Positions 18,315 to 30,848 of a stretch of DNA of 34,317 nt are shown one piece after another. The position numbers and the translations under genes are program-made. The DNA comes from Sneathiella sp. (lineage in GTDB: Bacteria > Pseudomonadota > Alphaproteobacteria > Sneathiellales > Sneathiellaceae): contig JAIOYL010000013.1 of assembly GCA_021741195.1 (NCBI GenBank), positions 1 through 34,317 on the forward strand, in the 5' to 3' direction. Below the pieces are notes generated by a model, which had not been told where the DNA came from, made no database searches, and worked only from the letters and a program-made list of their open reading frames with translations. The first letter of the stretch is position 1; each line of letters begins with the position of its first letter.

Positions 18315-19612
18315 GAATTTTCTCGCAGAATCTGACCGGCGAGATAAAGGCTGCCGGTAATTAGTAAACGGCAGGGCTTTTCCGCGAGATCCGGCATCAA
18401 GGCTGCGACGGCGTCGTCAAACGAAGGCTTTTCCGTGGCGTCAAGCCCGGCTGCGCGGGCATAACCGGCGAGATCCGCCGCCGGTGTCGCCGCCGCCTCT
18501 CCCGGGATGGCGATGCAATGACCTTTTTCGATAATATCAGCGAGCTCCAGAAAAAAGGATTTCTGGTCCTTGGTGTTCAGCATCCCGGCGATCATAAAGG
18601 CTGGCTTGGGATCGGTCCGGTTCCAGAGCCGGAAGGTTTTCGCGATCTGCTCGCCTGCCGCAGGATTATGTCCGCCATCGAGCCAGATCTCCACATGCGG
18701 CGGCAACTGGTCTGCGAGCGCTCCCTTCGTCAGCCGTTGCATCCTTGCGGGCCATTCCACGGTGGCGAGGCCTTCGCCGATCTGCTCCGGGGTGACGGTG
18801 AAACCTGCCAGCAAATCGAGGCAGGCGACGGCGGTCGCGGCATTGGCGACCTGGTGCACGCCCTCAAGCGCGGGCATCGGAAATTTCCACGATCCGGACA
18901 GGCCGCGATAGTTCCAGCCTGCGTCTGTCGCCGCGCAGAACCATTCCTCGTTATATATATAGGCAGCCGCCGCCAGCGATCCGGCCGTATTCCTTAAAAC
19001 ATCAAGCGCCACCTTGCTTTGAGGACCGATCACCACAGGGACTTCCCGTTTCATGATGCCCGCTTTTTCGCCCGCAATGCCCGCCAGATCAGTGCCAAGA
19101 TACTCCGCATGATCGTGAGAGATTGGCGTGATTGCGGTCAAGGTCGGTCGTTCGATTACATTGGTTGCATCAAAGCGGCCGCCGAGCCCGGTCTCCAGCA
19201 GCAGGATGTCCGCCGACGTTTCGGCGAAGGCCGTGAGGGCGGCAATGGTCGTGATCTCGAAATAGGTGATGGGGGTCGGGCCGTTGGCTTTCTCGCAAGC
19301 GGCAAGCAGCTCGCTGAGCGCCTCCTCCCCGATAATTTTCCCGGCAAGACGGATACGTTCGGCAAAGCGCACCAGATGCGGCGAGGTATAGACATGCACC
19401 CGATAGCCCGCCGCTTCCAGCATCGCCCGGAGATAGGCAATCAACGATCCCTTACCGTTTGTCCCCGCTACATGCAGGACCGGCGGCAGACGGCGTTCGG
19501 GGTGATCAAGCTTGGCCAGCAGCGGCAGCATGCGGTCAAGTGAGAGATCAATGATTTTCGGATGCAGCTTCATCAGCCGCGCCAGAATCCGATCGCTGTT
19601 ATCTCTGCTCAC
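18311..19612 (-). CDS. folC: Bifunctional folylpolyglutamate synthase / dihydrofolate synthase
   Basis: 433 aa; HVAGTNGKGSLIAYLRAMLEAAGYRVHVYTSPHLVRFAERI and EWPARMQRL...WLDGGHNPAAG. Confidence 0.95.
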   Translation of the reverse strand: MSRDNSDRILARLMKLHPKIIDLSLDRMLPLLAKLDHPERRLPPVLHVAGTNGKGSLIAYLRAMLEAAGYRVHVYTSPHLVRFAERIRLAGKIIGEEALSELLAACEKANGPTPITYFEITTIAALTAFAETSADILLLETGLGGRFDATNVIERPTLTAITPISHDHAEYLGTDLAGIAGEKAGIMKREVPVVIGPQSKVALDVLRNTAGSLAAAAYIYNEEWFCAATDAGWNYRGLSGSWKFPMPALEGVHQVANAATAVACLDLLAGFTVTPEQIGEGLATVEWPARMQRLTKGALADQLPPHVEIWLDGGHNPAAGEQIAKTFRLWNRTDPKPAFMIAGMLNTKDQKSFFLELADIIEKGHCIAIPGEAAATPAADLAGYARAAGLDATEKPSFDDAVAALMPDLAEKPCRLLITGSLYLAGQILRENS

Positions 19613-19624
19613 GGCCTCTCGCGT

Positions 19625-20581
19625 CTATTTGGCGGATTTGGCGGCGTCCTTTTTAACCTCCGCCTTTGCATCAGATGCTTTTGGCGCGGCTTTCTTGCCG
19701 TTCGGCTTGGACTGTGTCGCCGGCGGCAGCTTGAGTTTCTGGCCCAGAAGGTCAATCAGCCGGGCGAGAGTCTCGCGCATGTCGCGACGATGGACCACCA
19801 TATCGAGCATGCCGTGATCAAGCAGGAATTCGGCGCGCTGGAAGCCGTCCGGCAGGGTTTCGCGGATGGTTTCCTCGATCACGCGAGGGCCTGCGAAACA
19901 GATAAGCGCGCCCGGCTCGGCGATCTGGATATCCCCCAGCATTGCATAGGATGCCGTGACGCCACCGGTGGTCGGATCGGTCAGCACGACGATGAACGGC
20001 AGGCGGTTTTCCTTCAGCCGCATGATCGCCACGGTGCTGCGCGGCATCTGCATCAGGGACAATATCCCCTCCTGCATGCGCGCGCCCCCGGCGGCGGCGA
20101 ACAGGATCAGCGGCGCTTTTTGCAATATCGCCAGTTTTGAGGCGGAGATAATGGCTTCGCCGACGGCAAGGCCGAGGGATCCGCCCATAAAGTCGAAATT
20201 CTGTACGGCGACCACCGCGGAATTGCCGCCAAGCTTGCCATGGGCAACCTTCATTGCGTCGATATCGCCGGTTTTGCTGCGGGCGTCCTTCATTCGCTCG
20301 GTATAGCGTTTGGAATCGCGGAATTTGAGCGGATCGACGGGCACCTCCGGCAGTTCAATCACGTCATATTTGGCGTCATCGAACAGCGCCTCGAACCGCT
20401 CCCGCGGGCTGATGCGCATATGATGGTCGCAATGGGTGCAGACATTCTGGTTGGCTTGCAGGTCGTTATGAAACAGCATCTGGCCGCAACCGGGGCATTT
20501 GACCCAGAGATTGTCGGGGATGTCCTGTTTTGTCGTCAGCTGCCGGAATTTCGGCAGAACCTTGTTTGTCAGCCAGTTCAT
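19625..20581 (-). CDS. accD: Acetyl-CoA carboxylase carboxyltransferase subunit beta
   Basis: 318 aa; zinc ribbon [28 protein letters not shown] and [15 protein letters not shown]. Confidence 0.97.
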   Translation of the reverse strand: MNWLTNKVLPKFRQLTTKQDIPDNLWVKCPGCGQMLFHNDLQANQNVCTHCDHHMRISPRERFEALFDDAKYDVIELPEVPVDPLKFRDSKRYTERMKDARSKTGDIDAMKVAHGKLGGNSAVVAVQNFDFMGGSLGLAVGEAIISASKLAILQKAPLILFAAAGGARMQEGILSLMQMPRSTVAIMRLKENRLPFIVVLTDPTTGGVTASYAMLGDIQIAEPGALICFAGPRVIEETIRETLPDGFQRAEFLLDHGMLDMVVHRRDMRETLARLIDLLGQKLKLPPATQSKPNGKKAAPKASDAKAEVKKDAAKSAK

Positions 20582-21411
20582 GTTACGTCCTGTATCTTTT
20601 TGTCCACACTCCGGATACCGCCTGAAATCTCTGCCGTCAGTGCCAGAACCCGTTTTACCGCATCCGCATCATTGCGGCCTAGCGCCACCTGCTCGACCAG
20701 TGCCGTACCGACCACGGCGCCGTCGGCGATTTTTGCGATTTCCGCAGCCTGTGCGCCACTGCGAAGGCCAAATCCAACCGCAATCGGCAGATCGGTGGTC
20801 TTGCGAATGCGGGTGAGCGCCTTGGCCACATCGGCGGGTTTGGGCGCCGCGGCGCCTGTCGTCCCGGCAATCGAGACATAATAGAGGAAGCCCGACGAAT
20901 TGGCGAGAACCTTGGGCAGCCGCTTGTCATCGGTCGTTGGCGTTGCAAGGCGGATGAAATTGAGCCCGGCTTTGAGTGCGGGCAGGCAGAGCTCGGCATC
21001 CTCCTCCGACGGAAGATCGACGACGATCAGCCCGTCCACCCCGTTGGCCTTGGCATCAACGAGAAATTTATCGACTCCATAGGAATAGATCGGGTTGTAA
21101 TAGCCCATCAGCACGATCGGCGTGTCGTTATCGCTTATCCGGAATTCGCTGATCAGTTTCAGCGTTTTTCTCAAGGTCATTCCGGCGGCAAGGGCGCGCA
21201 GACCCGCCTGCTGGATCGCTGGCCCATCGGCCATCGGATCAGTGAAGGGCAGGCCAACCTCGATAATATCCGCGCCCGCGCCCGGCAGGCCCTTTATGAT
21301 CTCCAGCGACGTCTGGTAATTCGGATCGCCAGCCATGACATAGGTGACGAAAGCGGCGCGGCCCTCGGCCTTCAGGGCCTTGAAACGGCGGTCAATACGG
21401 GTCTCACTCAC
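20578..21411 (-). CDS. trpA: Tryptophan synthase subunit alpha
   Basis: 277 aa; [47 protein letters not shown]. Confidence 0.97.
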   Translation of the reverse strand: MSETRIDRRFKALKAEGRAAFVTYVMAGDPNYQTSLEIIKGLPGAGADIIEVGLPFTDPMADGPAIQQAGLRALAAGMTLRKTLKLISEFRISDNDTPIVLMGYYNPIYSYGVDKFLVDAKANGVDGLIVVDLPSEEDAELCLPALKAGLNFIRLATPTTDDKRLPKVLANSSGFLYYVSIAGTTGAAAPKPADVAKALTRIRKTTDLPIAVGFGLRSGAQAAEIAKIADGAVVGTALVEQVALGRNDADAVKRVLALTAEISGGIRSVDKKIQDVT

Positions 21412-22619
21412 AATTCAACTCCCAGGGCCTTGGCGACAGTGAAGATGTCCTTGTCGCCGCGTCCCGAGAGATTGACGACGATGAGATGATCCTTAGGGAG
21501 CCCCGGCGCGAGCTTTTCCAGATAGGCGAGGGCATGGGCGCTCTCCAGCGCCGGGATAATCCCCTCCAGCTTGCAGCAGAGCTGGAAGGCGTCGAGCGCC
21601 TCCTGATCCGTTGCATTGACATATTTGACCCGGCCAACATCGTGCAGCCAGGAATGCTCCGGCCCGATGCCGGGATAGTCCAGCCCGGCGGAAATCGAAT
21701 GCGCCTCGGTGATCTGGCCGTCCTCATCCTGCAACAGATAGGTGCGGTTGCCATGAAGCACACCCGGCCGTCCTCCGTTGAGGGAGGCGGCATGCTTGCC
21801 GGTCTCAAGTCCATGGCCCGCTGCTTCAACACCAATGATATCAACGGATTCATCGTCAAGGAAGGGATGGAAGAGGCCCATGGCGTTCGATCCGCCGCCA
21901 ATACAGGCGAGCAGGGTATCGGGAAGGCGGCCTTCCGCCTCCATCATCTGGCGGCGGGTCTCCTCGCCGATGATCTTCTGGAAATCCCGGACGAGCTGCG
22001 GATAGGGGTGCGGCCCCGCCACCGTGCCAATGATATAGAAGGTATCCTCGACATTGGTGACCCAGTCTCTGAGCGCCTCGTTCATGGCGTCTTTGAGGGT
22101 GCGCGCGCCGGATTTTACCGGTATGACGTCCGCGCCAAGGAGTTTCATGCGGAAAACATTGGGTTTCTGCCGCTCGATATCCGTCTCGCCCATATAGATT
22201 GCGCATTTGAGGCCGAAGCGGGCGGCGACGGTCGCCGTGGCGACGCCATGCTGCCCGGCGCCGGTCTCCGCAATTATGCGTTTCTTGCCCATGCGGCGGG
22301 CGAGCAGGATCTGGCCCATGCAATTGTTGATCTTGTGGGCGCCGGTATGGTTGAGATCCTCCCGCTTGAGATAGATTTTCGCGCCGCCGTAATGTCCGGT
22401 CAGTCTTTCCGCGAAATAAAGCGGGGATTCGCGGCCCACATAATGCTTGAGCAGTCCGCCAAGCTCCCTGGCAAATTCCGGATCCCTTTTTGACGCCTCA
22501 TAGGCCTCATTCAGCTCGAGAATGAGCGGCATCAGTGTTTCGGCGACGAATTGCCCGCCGAAAATACCGAAATGGCCGGTTTCGTCGGGTCCGGTGCGAT
22601 AGCTATTCAGTTTCGACAT
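21408..22619 (-). CDS. trpB: Tryptophan synthase subunit beta
   Basis: 403 aa; [23 protein letters not shown]-lysine motif, [13 protein letters not shown]. Confidence 0.98.
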   Translation of the reverse strand: MSKLNSYRTGPDETGHFGIFGGQFVAETLMPLILELNEAYEASKRDPEFARELGGLLKHYVGRESPLYFAERLTGHYGGAKIYLKREDLNHTGAHKINNCMGQILLARRMGKKRIIAETGAGQHGVATATVAARFGLKCAIYMGETDIERQKPNVFRMKLLGADVIPVKSGARTLKDAMNEALRDWVTNVEDTFYIIGTVAGPHPYPQLVRDFQKIIGEETRRQMMEAEGRLPDTLLACIGGGSNAMGLFHPFLDDESVDIIGVEAAGHGLETGKHAASLNGGRPGVLHGNRTYLLQDEDGQITEAHSISAGLDYPGIGPEHSWLHDVGRVKYVNATDQEALDAFQLCCKLEGIIPALESAHALAYLEKLAPGLPKDHLIVVNLSGRGDKDIFTVAKALGVEL

Positions 22620-22645
22620 CGTGATTTTCGCCTCAATAGTCTCTT

Positions 22646-23302
22646 CTAATTCGTTTCAACAGCCTTGACCGCCGCCAGAAAGGCCAGAATCGCCGCCGGA
22701 TTTTTACGCCCCGGTTCGAACTCGACGCCGGACGAGGTATCGACGATCTTTGCGCCGCTGATGGTCACCGCCTCCGTCACATTTTCCGCTGTCAGGCCAC
22801 CTGCCAGCATCCAGGGAATGGAAATCTCCAGCCCCCGCATCATCCGCCAGTCGAAGACCAACCCGTTGCCGCCAGGCAAGGCATCGGCCATGGTTTTAGG
22901 CGCTTTCGCGTCGAACAGCAACATATCTGCGACGGTTTCATAGGCCTTCATCGCATTAAAATCCGCTTTTTCGGCGATAGGGATGGCTTTCATCACCTTG
23001 CGGCCGAATTTCTGCTTTATCGCGGCCACCCGTTCCGGCGTTTCCGATCCATGAAGCTGTATCCAGTCCAGTGATACGGCGTCCAGTACGGAACGGATCA
23101 GGGCGTCGTCCGGATCGACGAACAAACCGACCTTTTCAACATTGGCCGGGACAGCTGCCGCGAGACGTGCAGCCTCCTCCGGCGAGACATTGCGCGGGCT
23201 CGCGGGATAGAAGACGAAACCAACGAAGCTCGCGCCATTGTCAACGGCGGCGGCAACGGCGGCGGCGTCGTTCAGCCCGCAGATTTTCGCCCGGACAGTC
23301 AT
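22646..23302 (-). CDS. trpF: Phosphoribosylanthranilate isomerase
   Basis: 218 aa; [54 protein letters not shown]. Confidence 0.96.
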   Translation of the reverse strand: MTVRAKICGLNDAAAVAAAVDNGASFVGFVFYPASPRNVSPEEAARLAAAVPANVEKVGLFVDPDDALIRSVLDAVSLDWIQLHGSETPERVAAIKQKFGRKVMKAIPIAEKADFNAMKAYETVADMLLFDAKAPKTMADALPGGNGLVFDWRMMRGLEISIPWMLAGGLTAENVTEAVTISGAKIVDTSSGVEFEPGRKNPAAILAFLAAVKAVETN

Positions 23303-24013
23303 TCAGGCCGCCAGTTCCCCGACGATGGTATTCACGGCGGCGGCGGGATCCGCGGCGCTGGTGATCGGCCTGCCGATGACAAGGTAGCTCGCGCCATCAG
23401 TCATGGCCTCCAGCGGGGTCTTGACGCGCTTCTGGTCGCCCTGATCGGCGCCTTTTGGCCGGATGCCGGGCACGACCAGCTTGAAATCAGGCCCGCAGAG
23501 ACGGCGGAGCGCGAGAATTTCACGCGGGCTGCAAATTACGCCGTCGGCGCCGTTAGCTTGCGCGAGGGCCGCGAGCCGCAGCACCTGATCCTCCGCGCTG
23601 TCCATCACGCCAACCGCCTTGAGGTCCGCATCATCCATGCTGGTGAGCACGGTAACACCGAGGATCAGCGGGCGGGCCGGTCCGAATTCCGCCGAGGCAT
23701 CGGCGGCGGCGCGGATCATGGCGGGGCCGCCGCCTGCATGAATTGTCAGCATGTTGGGGGCCAGGAATTTCGCCGCGGCGCGCACAGCACCCGCCACTGT
23801 ATTGGGAATATCGTGAAACTTGAGATCGAGAAAGAGCGACGTCGTCTTGCCCGCAACCTTCATCACGCCTTGCGGCCCGCGGGAGGTAAAAAACTCCTTG
23901 CCGAGCTTGATTCCACCGGAAACAGGGGAGAGCGCGCGCCCCAGTGCGATTGCGGCGTCAAGATCGGCCGTATCAATGGCGGTAAAAACGGCATTCCGGG
24001 GCTGCTGTCTCAT
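23303..24013 (-). CDS. pyrF: Orotidine 5'-phosphate decarboxylase
   Basis: 236 aa; LFLDLKFHDIPNTVAGAVRAAAKF catalytic motif, PGIRPKGADQGDQKRVKTP. Confidence 0.96.
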   Translation of the reverse strand: MRQQPRNAVFTAIDTADLDAAIALGRALSPVSGGIKLGKEFFTSRGPQGVMKVAGKTTSLFLDLKFHDIPNTVAGAVRAAAKFLAPNMLTIHAGGGPAMIRAAADASAEFGPARPLILGVTVLTSMDDADLKAVGVMDSAEDQVLRLAALAQANGADGVICSPREILALRRLCGPDFKLVVPGIRPKGADQGDQKRVKTPLEAMTDGASYLVIGRPITSAADPAAAVNTIVGELAA

Positions 24014-24125
24014 ATTCCAGGCGTCCTTTCTTCTGTATTAAGGGTGAAATCTGCCGCGATAATAGAAGCTTTTGCCGAAATGAAAAGCGATAGACGCTGT
24101 TTTCGCGGATTTTTTGATCTAAAGC

Positions 24126-25064
24126 TTAACGGCTTCCCTCATAGGCGAGGATGGCGGCGGCGAGGTCTTCGAGGGCCGCGCCGGTCGATTTGAAGAGCGT
24201 GATTTCCTGCCCGGTTTCACGGCCCTTATGCGTCCCCCGGCAGAGATCGTACAAATCGGCGCGGATGTCGCTTTCTTTAATGATGCCCGCCGCGAGCGGC
24301 TGTACGATATCCCCCGCCTCATGCAGGCCGCCTTCGCGGGTATCGACAAACAGGCTCGCCGTTTTTACGGCCTTATCATCGGATTCGCGCATTTTCGGCG
24401 TGAAGGCACCGACGAGATCGAGATGCGCCCCGGCTTTCAGCCAGTCGCCATGGATCAGCGGCTCTGTCGACAGGGTGGCGCAGGAGATGATGTCGGCGCT
24501 CCGTGCGGCCGCTTCAAGATCGGGTGCCGGGGCCACCGTAAAGCCTTCTGCGGAAAGGGCTTTGGCAAGAGCCTCCGCCTTTTCCGGGCGGTGGTTCCAG
24601 ATTTTTATGGACTTCAGCGGGCGGACGGCGGCATGGGCGCGGATCAGGCAGGGCGCCATGGCGCCAGCGCCAACCATCAGCATTTCACTGGCATCCTTTC
24701 GCGCGAGATAGGAGGCGGCGAGGGCGGACGCCGCCGCTGTGCGCCGGATTGTGAGTTCTCCCGCATCCATCAGGGCGAGGGCGCTGCCATTTGTTGCATC
24801 GAACAGGAGATAATTGCCCTGCACCGAGGGCAGGCCGCGCGCGCCGTTTTCCGGCATGACCGTCACCGTCTTCAGACCCAGATAACCGCCCCGCTGCCAG
24901 GCGGGCATGATGAGAAGCGTGCCTTTCTGCGCATCCGTCTCGTCAAGCGTATGATGATGGCGGAGCGGCTGGGTGCAGCCGGTGACAAACATTTTTCGCA
25001 GGGCGGCAATCAGGCCGGGATAGGTCAGCGCGGCGGCAATATCGTCCTGGGTGAGAATACGCAT
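24126..25064 (-). CDS. Ornithine cyclodeaminase / mu-crystallin family protein
   Basis: 312 aa; GALTIRR-type region GELTIRRTAAASALAASYLARKDASEMLMVGAGAMAPCLIRAH, HLDLVGAFTPKMRESDD. Confidence 0.9.
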   Translation of the reverse strand: MRILTQDDIAAALTYPGLIAALRKMFVTGCTQPLRHHHTLDETDAQKGTLLIMPAWQRGGYLGLKTVTVMPENGARGLPSVQGNYLLFDATNGSALALMDAGELTIRRTAAASALAASYLARKDASEMLMVGAGAMAPCLIRAHAAVRPLKSIKIWNHRPEKAEALAKALSAEGFTVAPAPDLEAAARSADIISCATLSTEPLIHGDWLKAGAHLDLVGAFTPKMRESDDKAVKTASLFVDTREGGLHEAGDIVQPLAAGIIKESDIRADLYDLCRGTHKGRETGQEITLFKSTGAALEDLAAAILAYEGSR

Positions 25065-25070
25065 GAATTC

Positions 25071-25430
25071 CTATTGGCCTGCGTGATGTTCAAGCTGCCG
25101 GGGTTGAGAACCACCCGGGGCAGTTGGTTGTTCCGCCTTCGCCTTTTCCAGATCGCGGGCCATCGAGAGATTTTGGCCCTTCAGTTCGGCGATCTCCCGG
25201 CGATGCTGCCGGTTTTCACGACGGACGCCATGTCCGCGCAGCCAGGTCGAGAGAGAGCCCAGCAGAAGCCCGATAAAACCGGCTGCCAGCAACAGCGCAT
25301 AAAGCGGCAGATCGAAGGCGAAGGGCAGTGGATCAAGGGAGAACGTCACGACATGCCGGTTGGCGATGCTCAGTGCCGCGACAATCAGGGCAACAACAAG
25401 AAAAAGGATCCAGAAAACAAGCTTCAGCAT
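25071..25430 (-). CDS. LapA-like (DUF1049) membrane protein
   Basis: 119 aa, two TM segments, located directly downstream of ihfB as in proteobacterial synteny; VVTFSLDPLPFAFDLPLYALLLAAGFIGLLLGSLSTWLRG. Confidence 0.8.
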   Translation of the reverse strand: MLKLVFWILFLVVALIVAALSIANRHVVTFSLDPLPFAFDLPLYALLLAAGFIGLLLGSLSTWLRGHGVRRENRQHRREIAELKGQNLSMARDLEKAKAEQPTAPGGSQPRQLEHHAGQ

Positions 25431-25499
25431 GGTCAGCCTTCAGGGTCAGACAATCATTCCACCAGACTAACGGCATTCCGCGCCTGTGGCTATTCCTAT

Positions 25500-25781
25500 T
25501 CAGGCACCATTCAGGCGGTCACGGAGATCTTTTCCGCATTTGAAATAGGGCACATATTTCTTTTCCACCTGTACGGCTTCGCCGGTGCGGGGATTGCGCC
25601 CGACGCGGGCGGCCCGCTCCTTGGTGGAAAAAGCCCCGAAGCCGCGTAGTTCGACCCGGTCGCCGCGGGCGAGGGCGTCGGAAATCTCGTCAAAAATCGT
25701 GGTGACGATACGTTCCACATCGCGCTGGTAGAGGTGGGGATTGTTTTCCGCAATTAGCGTGATGAGTTCAGATTTGATCAT
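25500..25781 (-). CDS. ihfB: Integration host factor subunit beta
   Basis: 93 aa; [90 protein letters not shown]. Confidence 0.96.
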   Translation of the reverse strand: MIKSELITLIAENNPHLYQRDVERIVTTIFDEISDALARGDRVELRGFGAFSTKERAARVGRNPRTGEAVQVEKKYVPYFKCGKDLRDRLNGA

Positions 25782-25837
25782 TCGATGCTCCCCGAAATTG
25801 TAATTTTTTCTCTTTGATAACCCGTTTTTTGTTTATT

Positions 25838-26743
25838 TTATTCAGGGTGCCAAAGGGAAAGCAGTCCGTCAAGTGTAAGTCGTTCTGATAAAACGGTTTT
25901 CCCCATCATTTCACTCAAAAGCCGGGCAATCAGCGGTTTCGGTTCGCTGTAATCGACGGTGCGAAGCGGCAGGCTCGACGGAATCTGGCGCGCTGATTCC
26001 AGCCAGCTCCGCGCTTCCTCAATGCCACCGATTTCGTCAATCAGACCGGATTGCTTACCTGAAAGACCGATCATCACCCGCCCGTCCGCGAGCTTGCGGA
26101 CCTCGTCTTCCTTCAGCGGACGGCGGGCAACCACAAGCGAGACGAACCAGTCATAGGTTTCGGTTACCATGCTTTGCAGGTTTTCACGCCCGGCTTCGGA
26201 AACCGGCTTGAACGGCGAGGGTTCGCCTTTCAGCGCCCCGGACGTGATGGCGGTGGCGGTCACGCCAACCTTTTTCATCAGTTCGGAAAATTCCGTGAGC
26301 TGGACGATAACGCCGATGGAGCCGATGATGGATGATTCGCCTGCGAAAATACGGTCTCCCGCCAATGCCGTCATATAACCACCCGAGGCGCCGACGGTGC
26401 CGATCACCGTCACCACGGGCTTCTTTTCGGCAACCCGGCGCAAGGCCTTGTAGAGCCGCTCGCTGCCGTAAGTGGAGCCGCCGGGGCTGTTGATATAGAC
26501 AATCAGCGCCTTGGCGGAAGGATCATCGATGATTTTGTCAATTGCCTCTTGCCGGCGGTCGTTCTCGACGATGATCTCGGCGATTTCGAGCTTCGCAACG
26601 TGGTCCGAGGTGTCTTCGCCCGAAAAATCATAGAAAATCCCGATCCCGATTAGGATAACGAGGACAAGGGCGACGATGCGCCAGAAATTCAGGCGCCGCT
26701 TGAGACGGCGCCTGTCGTGGGATGATCCGCTATCGACAGACAT
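25838..26743 (-). CDS. sppA: Signal peptide peptidase SppA (36K type)
   Basis: 301 aa; INSPGGSTYGSERLYKALRRV, GTVGASGGYMTALAGDRIFA catalytic motifs. Confidence 0.94.
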   Translation of the reverse strand: MSVDSGSSHDRRRLKRRLNFWRIVALVLVILIGIGIFYDFSGEDTSDHVAKLEIAEIIVENDRRQEAIDKIIDDPSAKALIVYINSPGGSTYGSERLYKALRRVAEKKPVVTVIGTVGASGGYMTALAGDRIFAGESSIIGSIGVIVQLTEFSELMKKVGVTATAITSGALKGEPSPFKPVSEAGRENLQSMVTETYDWFVSLVVARRPLKEDEVRKLADGRVMIGLSGKQSGLIDEIGGIEEARSWLESARQIPSSLPLRTVDYSEPKPLIARLLSEMMGKTVLSERLTLDGLLSLWHPE

Positions 26744-26796
26744 TTTATGAAATCCCCAGGGGATGCATTCTATCGATAGCGGCTGTCATGTCGGGA

Positions 26797-28536
<1,740 letters not shown>

Positions 28537-28670
28537 ATTTGATTTCCTTCAAGATCCTGATATCAGGCCAAACCGGTCGTCCGGCGGATCGATGGCCACT
28601 TGCTTCTCGGGAAATGGTACGCACGCGAGAGAAGCGTTTATATTGTGTGTCCCGGCGTGGTCGGAACGAT

Positions 28671-29303
28671 TTAGGGTCCTTTATGGGCGGCGTCAATAAT
28701 ACGGCAAGCCGCGTCAAGTGCCGCTTCTATATCCAATTTTGACGTATCTAGCAAGTGCGCATCAAGAGCTTTTTTCAAGGGCGCCGCGCCGCGGCTGCTG
28801 TCGCGGGCATCGCGAAGGCGCAAATCCTCCAGAACCGCCTCATAAGTTGTGGCTGTTCCCTTGCCAGTGAGCTCGTCAAAGCGCCGTCTTGCGCGCACCT
28901 CGGCGCTGGCGGTAACGAACAGCTTCACATCGGCATCGGGACAGACCACGGTGCCGATATCGCGGCCGTCCAGCACCGCGCCGCCTGCGCGTTTTGCAAA
29001 ATCCCGCTGATATTGCAATAGCTTGGCGCGGACACCCTCGTTGGCGGCGACGATCGAGGCAGCCTCGCCGGTTTTCTCATCGCGGAGCGCCGGATCATCC
29101 GGGGAGATATCGCCGACCTGGCGGGCGGCAGCGACGGCAGCCACCGGGTCGGTGGGATCCTGGCCCGATTTCAGCAACTTCAGGCCGACCGCGCGATAGA
29201 GCGCCCCGGTATCGAGATACTTCAGGCTATATTTTTTTGCGATTCGCCGCGCCAGCGTTCCTTTTCCGGCAGCGACCGGACCGTCAACAGCAATAATCAT
29301 CAC
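28671..29303 (-). CDS. cmk: (d)CMP kinase
   Basis: 210 aa; IIAVDGPVAAGKGTLARRIAKKYSLKYLDTGALYRAVG, LDGRDIGTVVCPDADVKLFVTASAEVRARRR. Confidence 0.97.
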   Translation of the reverse strand: MMIIAVDGPVAAGKGTLARRIAKKYSLKYLDTGALYRAVGLKLLKSGQDPTDPVAAVAAARQVGDISPDDPALRDEKTGEAASIVAANEGVRAKLLQYQRDFAKRAGGAVLDGRDIGTVVCPDADVKLFVTASAEVRARRRFDELTGKGTATTYEAVLEDLRLRDARDSSRGAAPLKKALDAHLLDTSKLDIEAALDAACRIIDAAHKGP

Positions 29304-30649
29304 GCCGCGCCGTCACTGATATCGCCGCCAAGCTGCCGCATGAGGGCGGCGAAACCGGGAAAGCTTGTCTCCATGACGCGGCCATCGTCGACCGTTACCG
29401 GGTTTTTCGCTGCCATACCCATTACCAGGAAAGACATGGCAATACGGTGATCAAGATGTGTTGCGACAGCCGCGCCGCCGTTCGGCGCTGTCCCGTCTCC
29501 CTCAATAATCAGGCCGTCCTCGAGCTCTTCAAGCCGGACGCCGCAAGCGTCCAGCCCGATGGCCATGGTCGAGAGCCGGTCCGATTCCTTGACCCTGAGT
29601 TCGCGCAAGCCCCGCATCACCGTCTTTCCGGCCGCGAAAGCGGCGGCGACGAACAGGACCGGATATTCATCAATCATTGACGGCGCTCGCTCGGACGGCA
29701 CCTCGATCCCCTTAAGCGTACTGCCGCGCACGCGAATGTCGCCGGCCCGTTCCCCGGCCTCCTCGCGGATATTCATCACCTCAATATCGGCACCCATCTC
29801 TTTCAGGGATTCGAACAGGCCGTCGCGCAAGGGATTGAGGCCGACATTGGTTATCGTCACATCGGAGCCGGGCAGAATTGCGGCAGCCACGGCAACGAAG
29901 GCGGCGGAGGACGGATCGCCCGGGACGATGATATCGGTGGGAGTGAGTTCCTGCTGGCCGGCAAGCTCGATCACCCGGCCACCCTCCTTCCGGGGCGTGA
30001 CGGCGACTTCCGCGCCGAAATGCCGGAGCATGTTTTCCGTGTGATCACGGGTCAGCCGGGGTTCGGTTATCCGCGTAATTCCCGGCGTATCGAGCGCCGC
30101 CAGCAGCAAGGCGGACTTCACCTGGGCAGAGGCGACGGGAAGTTCATAGTCGATCGGCATCAGCCTGCGGCCGGTGATTGCGAGCGGAAAGCGGCCGCCG
30201 GAGCGGCTCGTGATCAGGGCGCCCATTTCCTCAAGCGGCCTTGCGACCCGGCTCATGGGGCGCTTGTGCAAACTCGCATCGCCCGAGAAGAAGGTGATGA
30301 AGGGGCAACTGGCGACCAGGCCCATCAGAAGCCGTGCGGCGGTGCCGGAATTGCCCATGTCGAGGACCCGGTCCGGCTCCGCCAGCGCGCCGACACCGTT
30401 GCCGGTTACCTGCCACTGCCCCGCCTCGTCCCGTGCGACCGTTGCGCCGAGGCGGCGCATGGCCGCCGCCGTGCGGAGAACATCCTCGCCTTCCAGCAAG
30501 CCGTTGATGCGGGTTTTGCCGGCGGCCAGCCCGCCGAAGATCAGCGCCCGGTGGGAAATCGACTTGTCGCCCGGCACGGTGATGGTGCCGGTAAGCGGGC
30601 CCGAGCGGCGGGCCATTACGGGAAGGGGAGCGGAAGAATGTGAGGTCAT
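29300..30649 (-). CDS. aroA: 3-phosphoshikimate 1-carboxyvinyltransferase (EPSP synthase)
   Basis: 449 aa; PGDKSISHRALIFGGLAAGKTRINGLLEGEDVLRTAAAMRRLGA, MGNSGTAARLLMG. Confidence 0.97.
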   Translation of the reverse strand: MTSHSSAPLPVMARRSGPLTGTITVPGDKSISHRALIFGGLAAGKTRINGLLEGEDVLRTAAAMRRLGATVARDEAGQWQVTGNGVGALAEPDRVLDMGNSGTAARLLMGLVASCPFITFFSGDASLHKRPMSRVARPLEEMGALITSRSGGRFPLAITGRRLMPIDYELPVASAQVKSALLLAALDTPGITRITEPRLTRDHTENMLRHFGAEVAVTPRKEGGRVIELAGQQELTPTDIIVPGDPSSAAFVAVAAAILPGSDVTITNVGLNPLRDGLFESLKEMGADIEVMNIREEAGERAGDIRVRGSTLKGIEVPSERAPSMIDEYPVLFVAAAFAAGKTVMRGLRELRVKESDRLSTMAIGLDACGVRLEELEDGLIIEGDGTAPNGGAAVATHLDHRIAMSFLVMGMAAKNPVTVDDGRVMETSFPGFAALMRQLGGDISDGAA

Positions 30650-30848
30650 GGATAGCTGGCCAGAAATTGCGATTGAGGCTTGAAAATACCGTCGGTTTTA
30701 GCAAGCTTTTTCCCGGCTGTCACATAAAGCTGCGGCCAAATGCAAGAAACTTTTGACAGCGGTGCGTTATTCTGGCAATTCACCCCCTTTGGTAGTGAAT
30801 TTGGGCGTTATCGGATCGCCCCGTAACCAACATGATTATGAGGTGACA

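Noticed and set aside
21486-22493. 335-aa plus-strand ORF
   Set aside because: Antisense to trpB, which is unambiguous.
24228-25649. 473-aa plus-strand ORF
   Set aside because: Antisense to the OCD-family, LapA-like and ihfB genes; no recognisable motifs.
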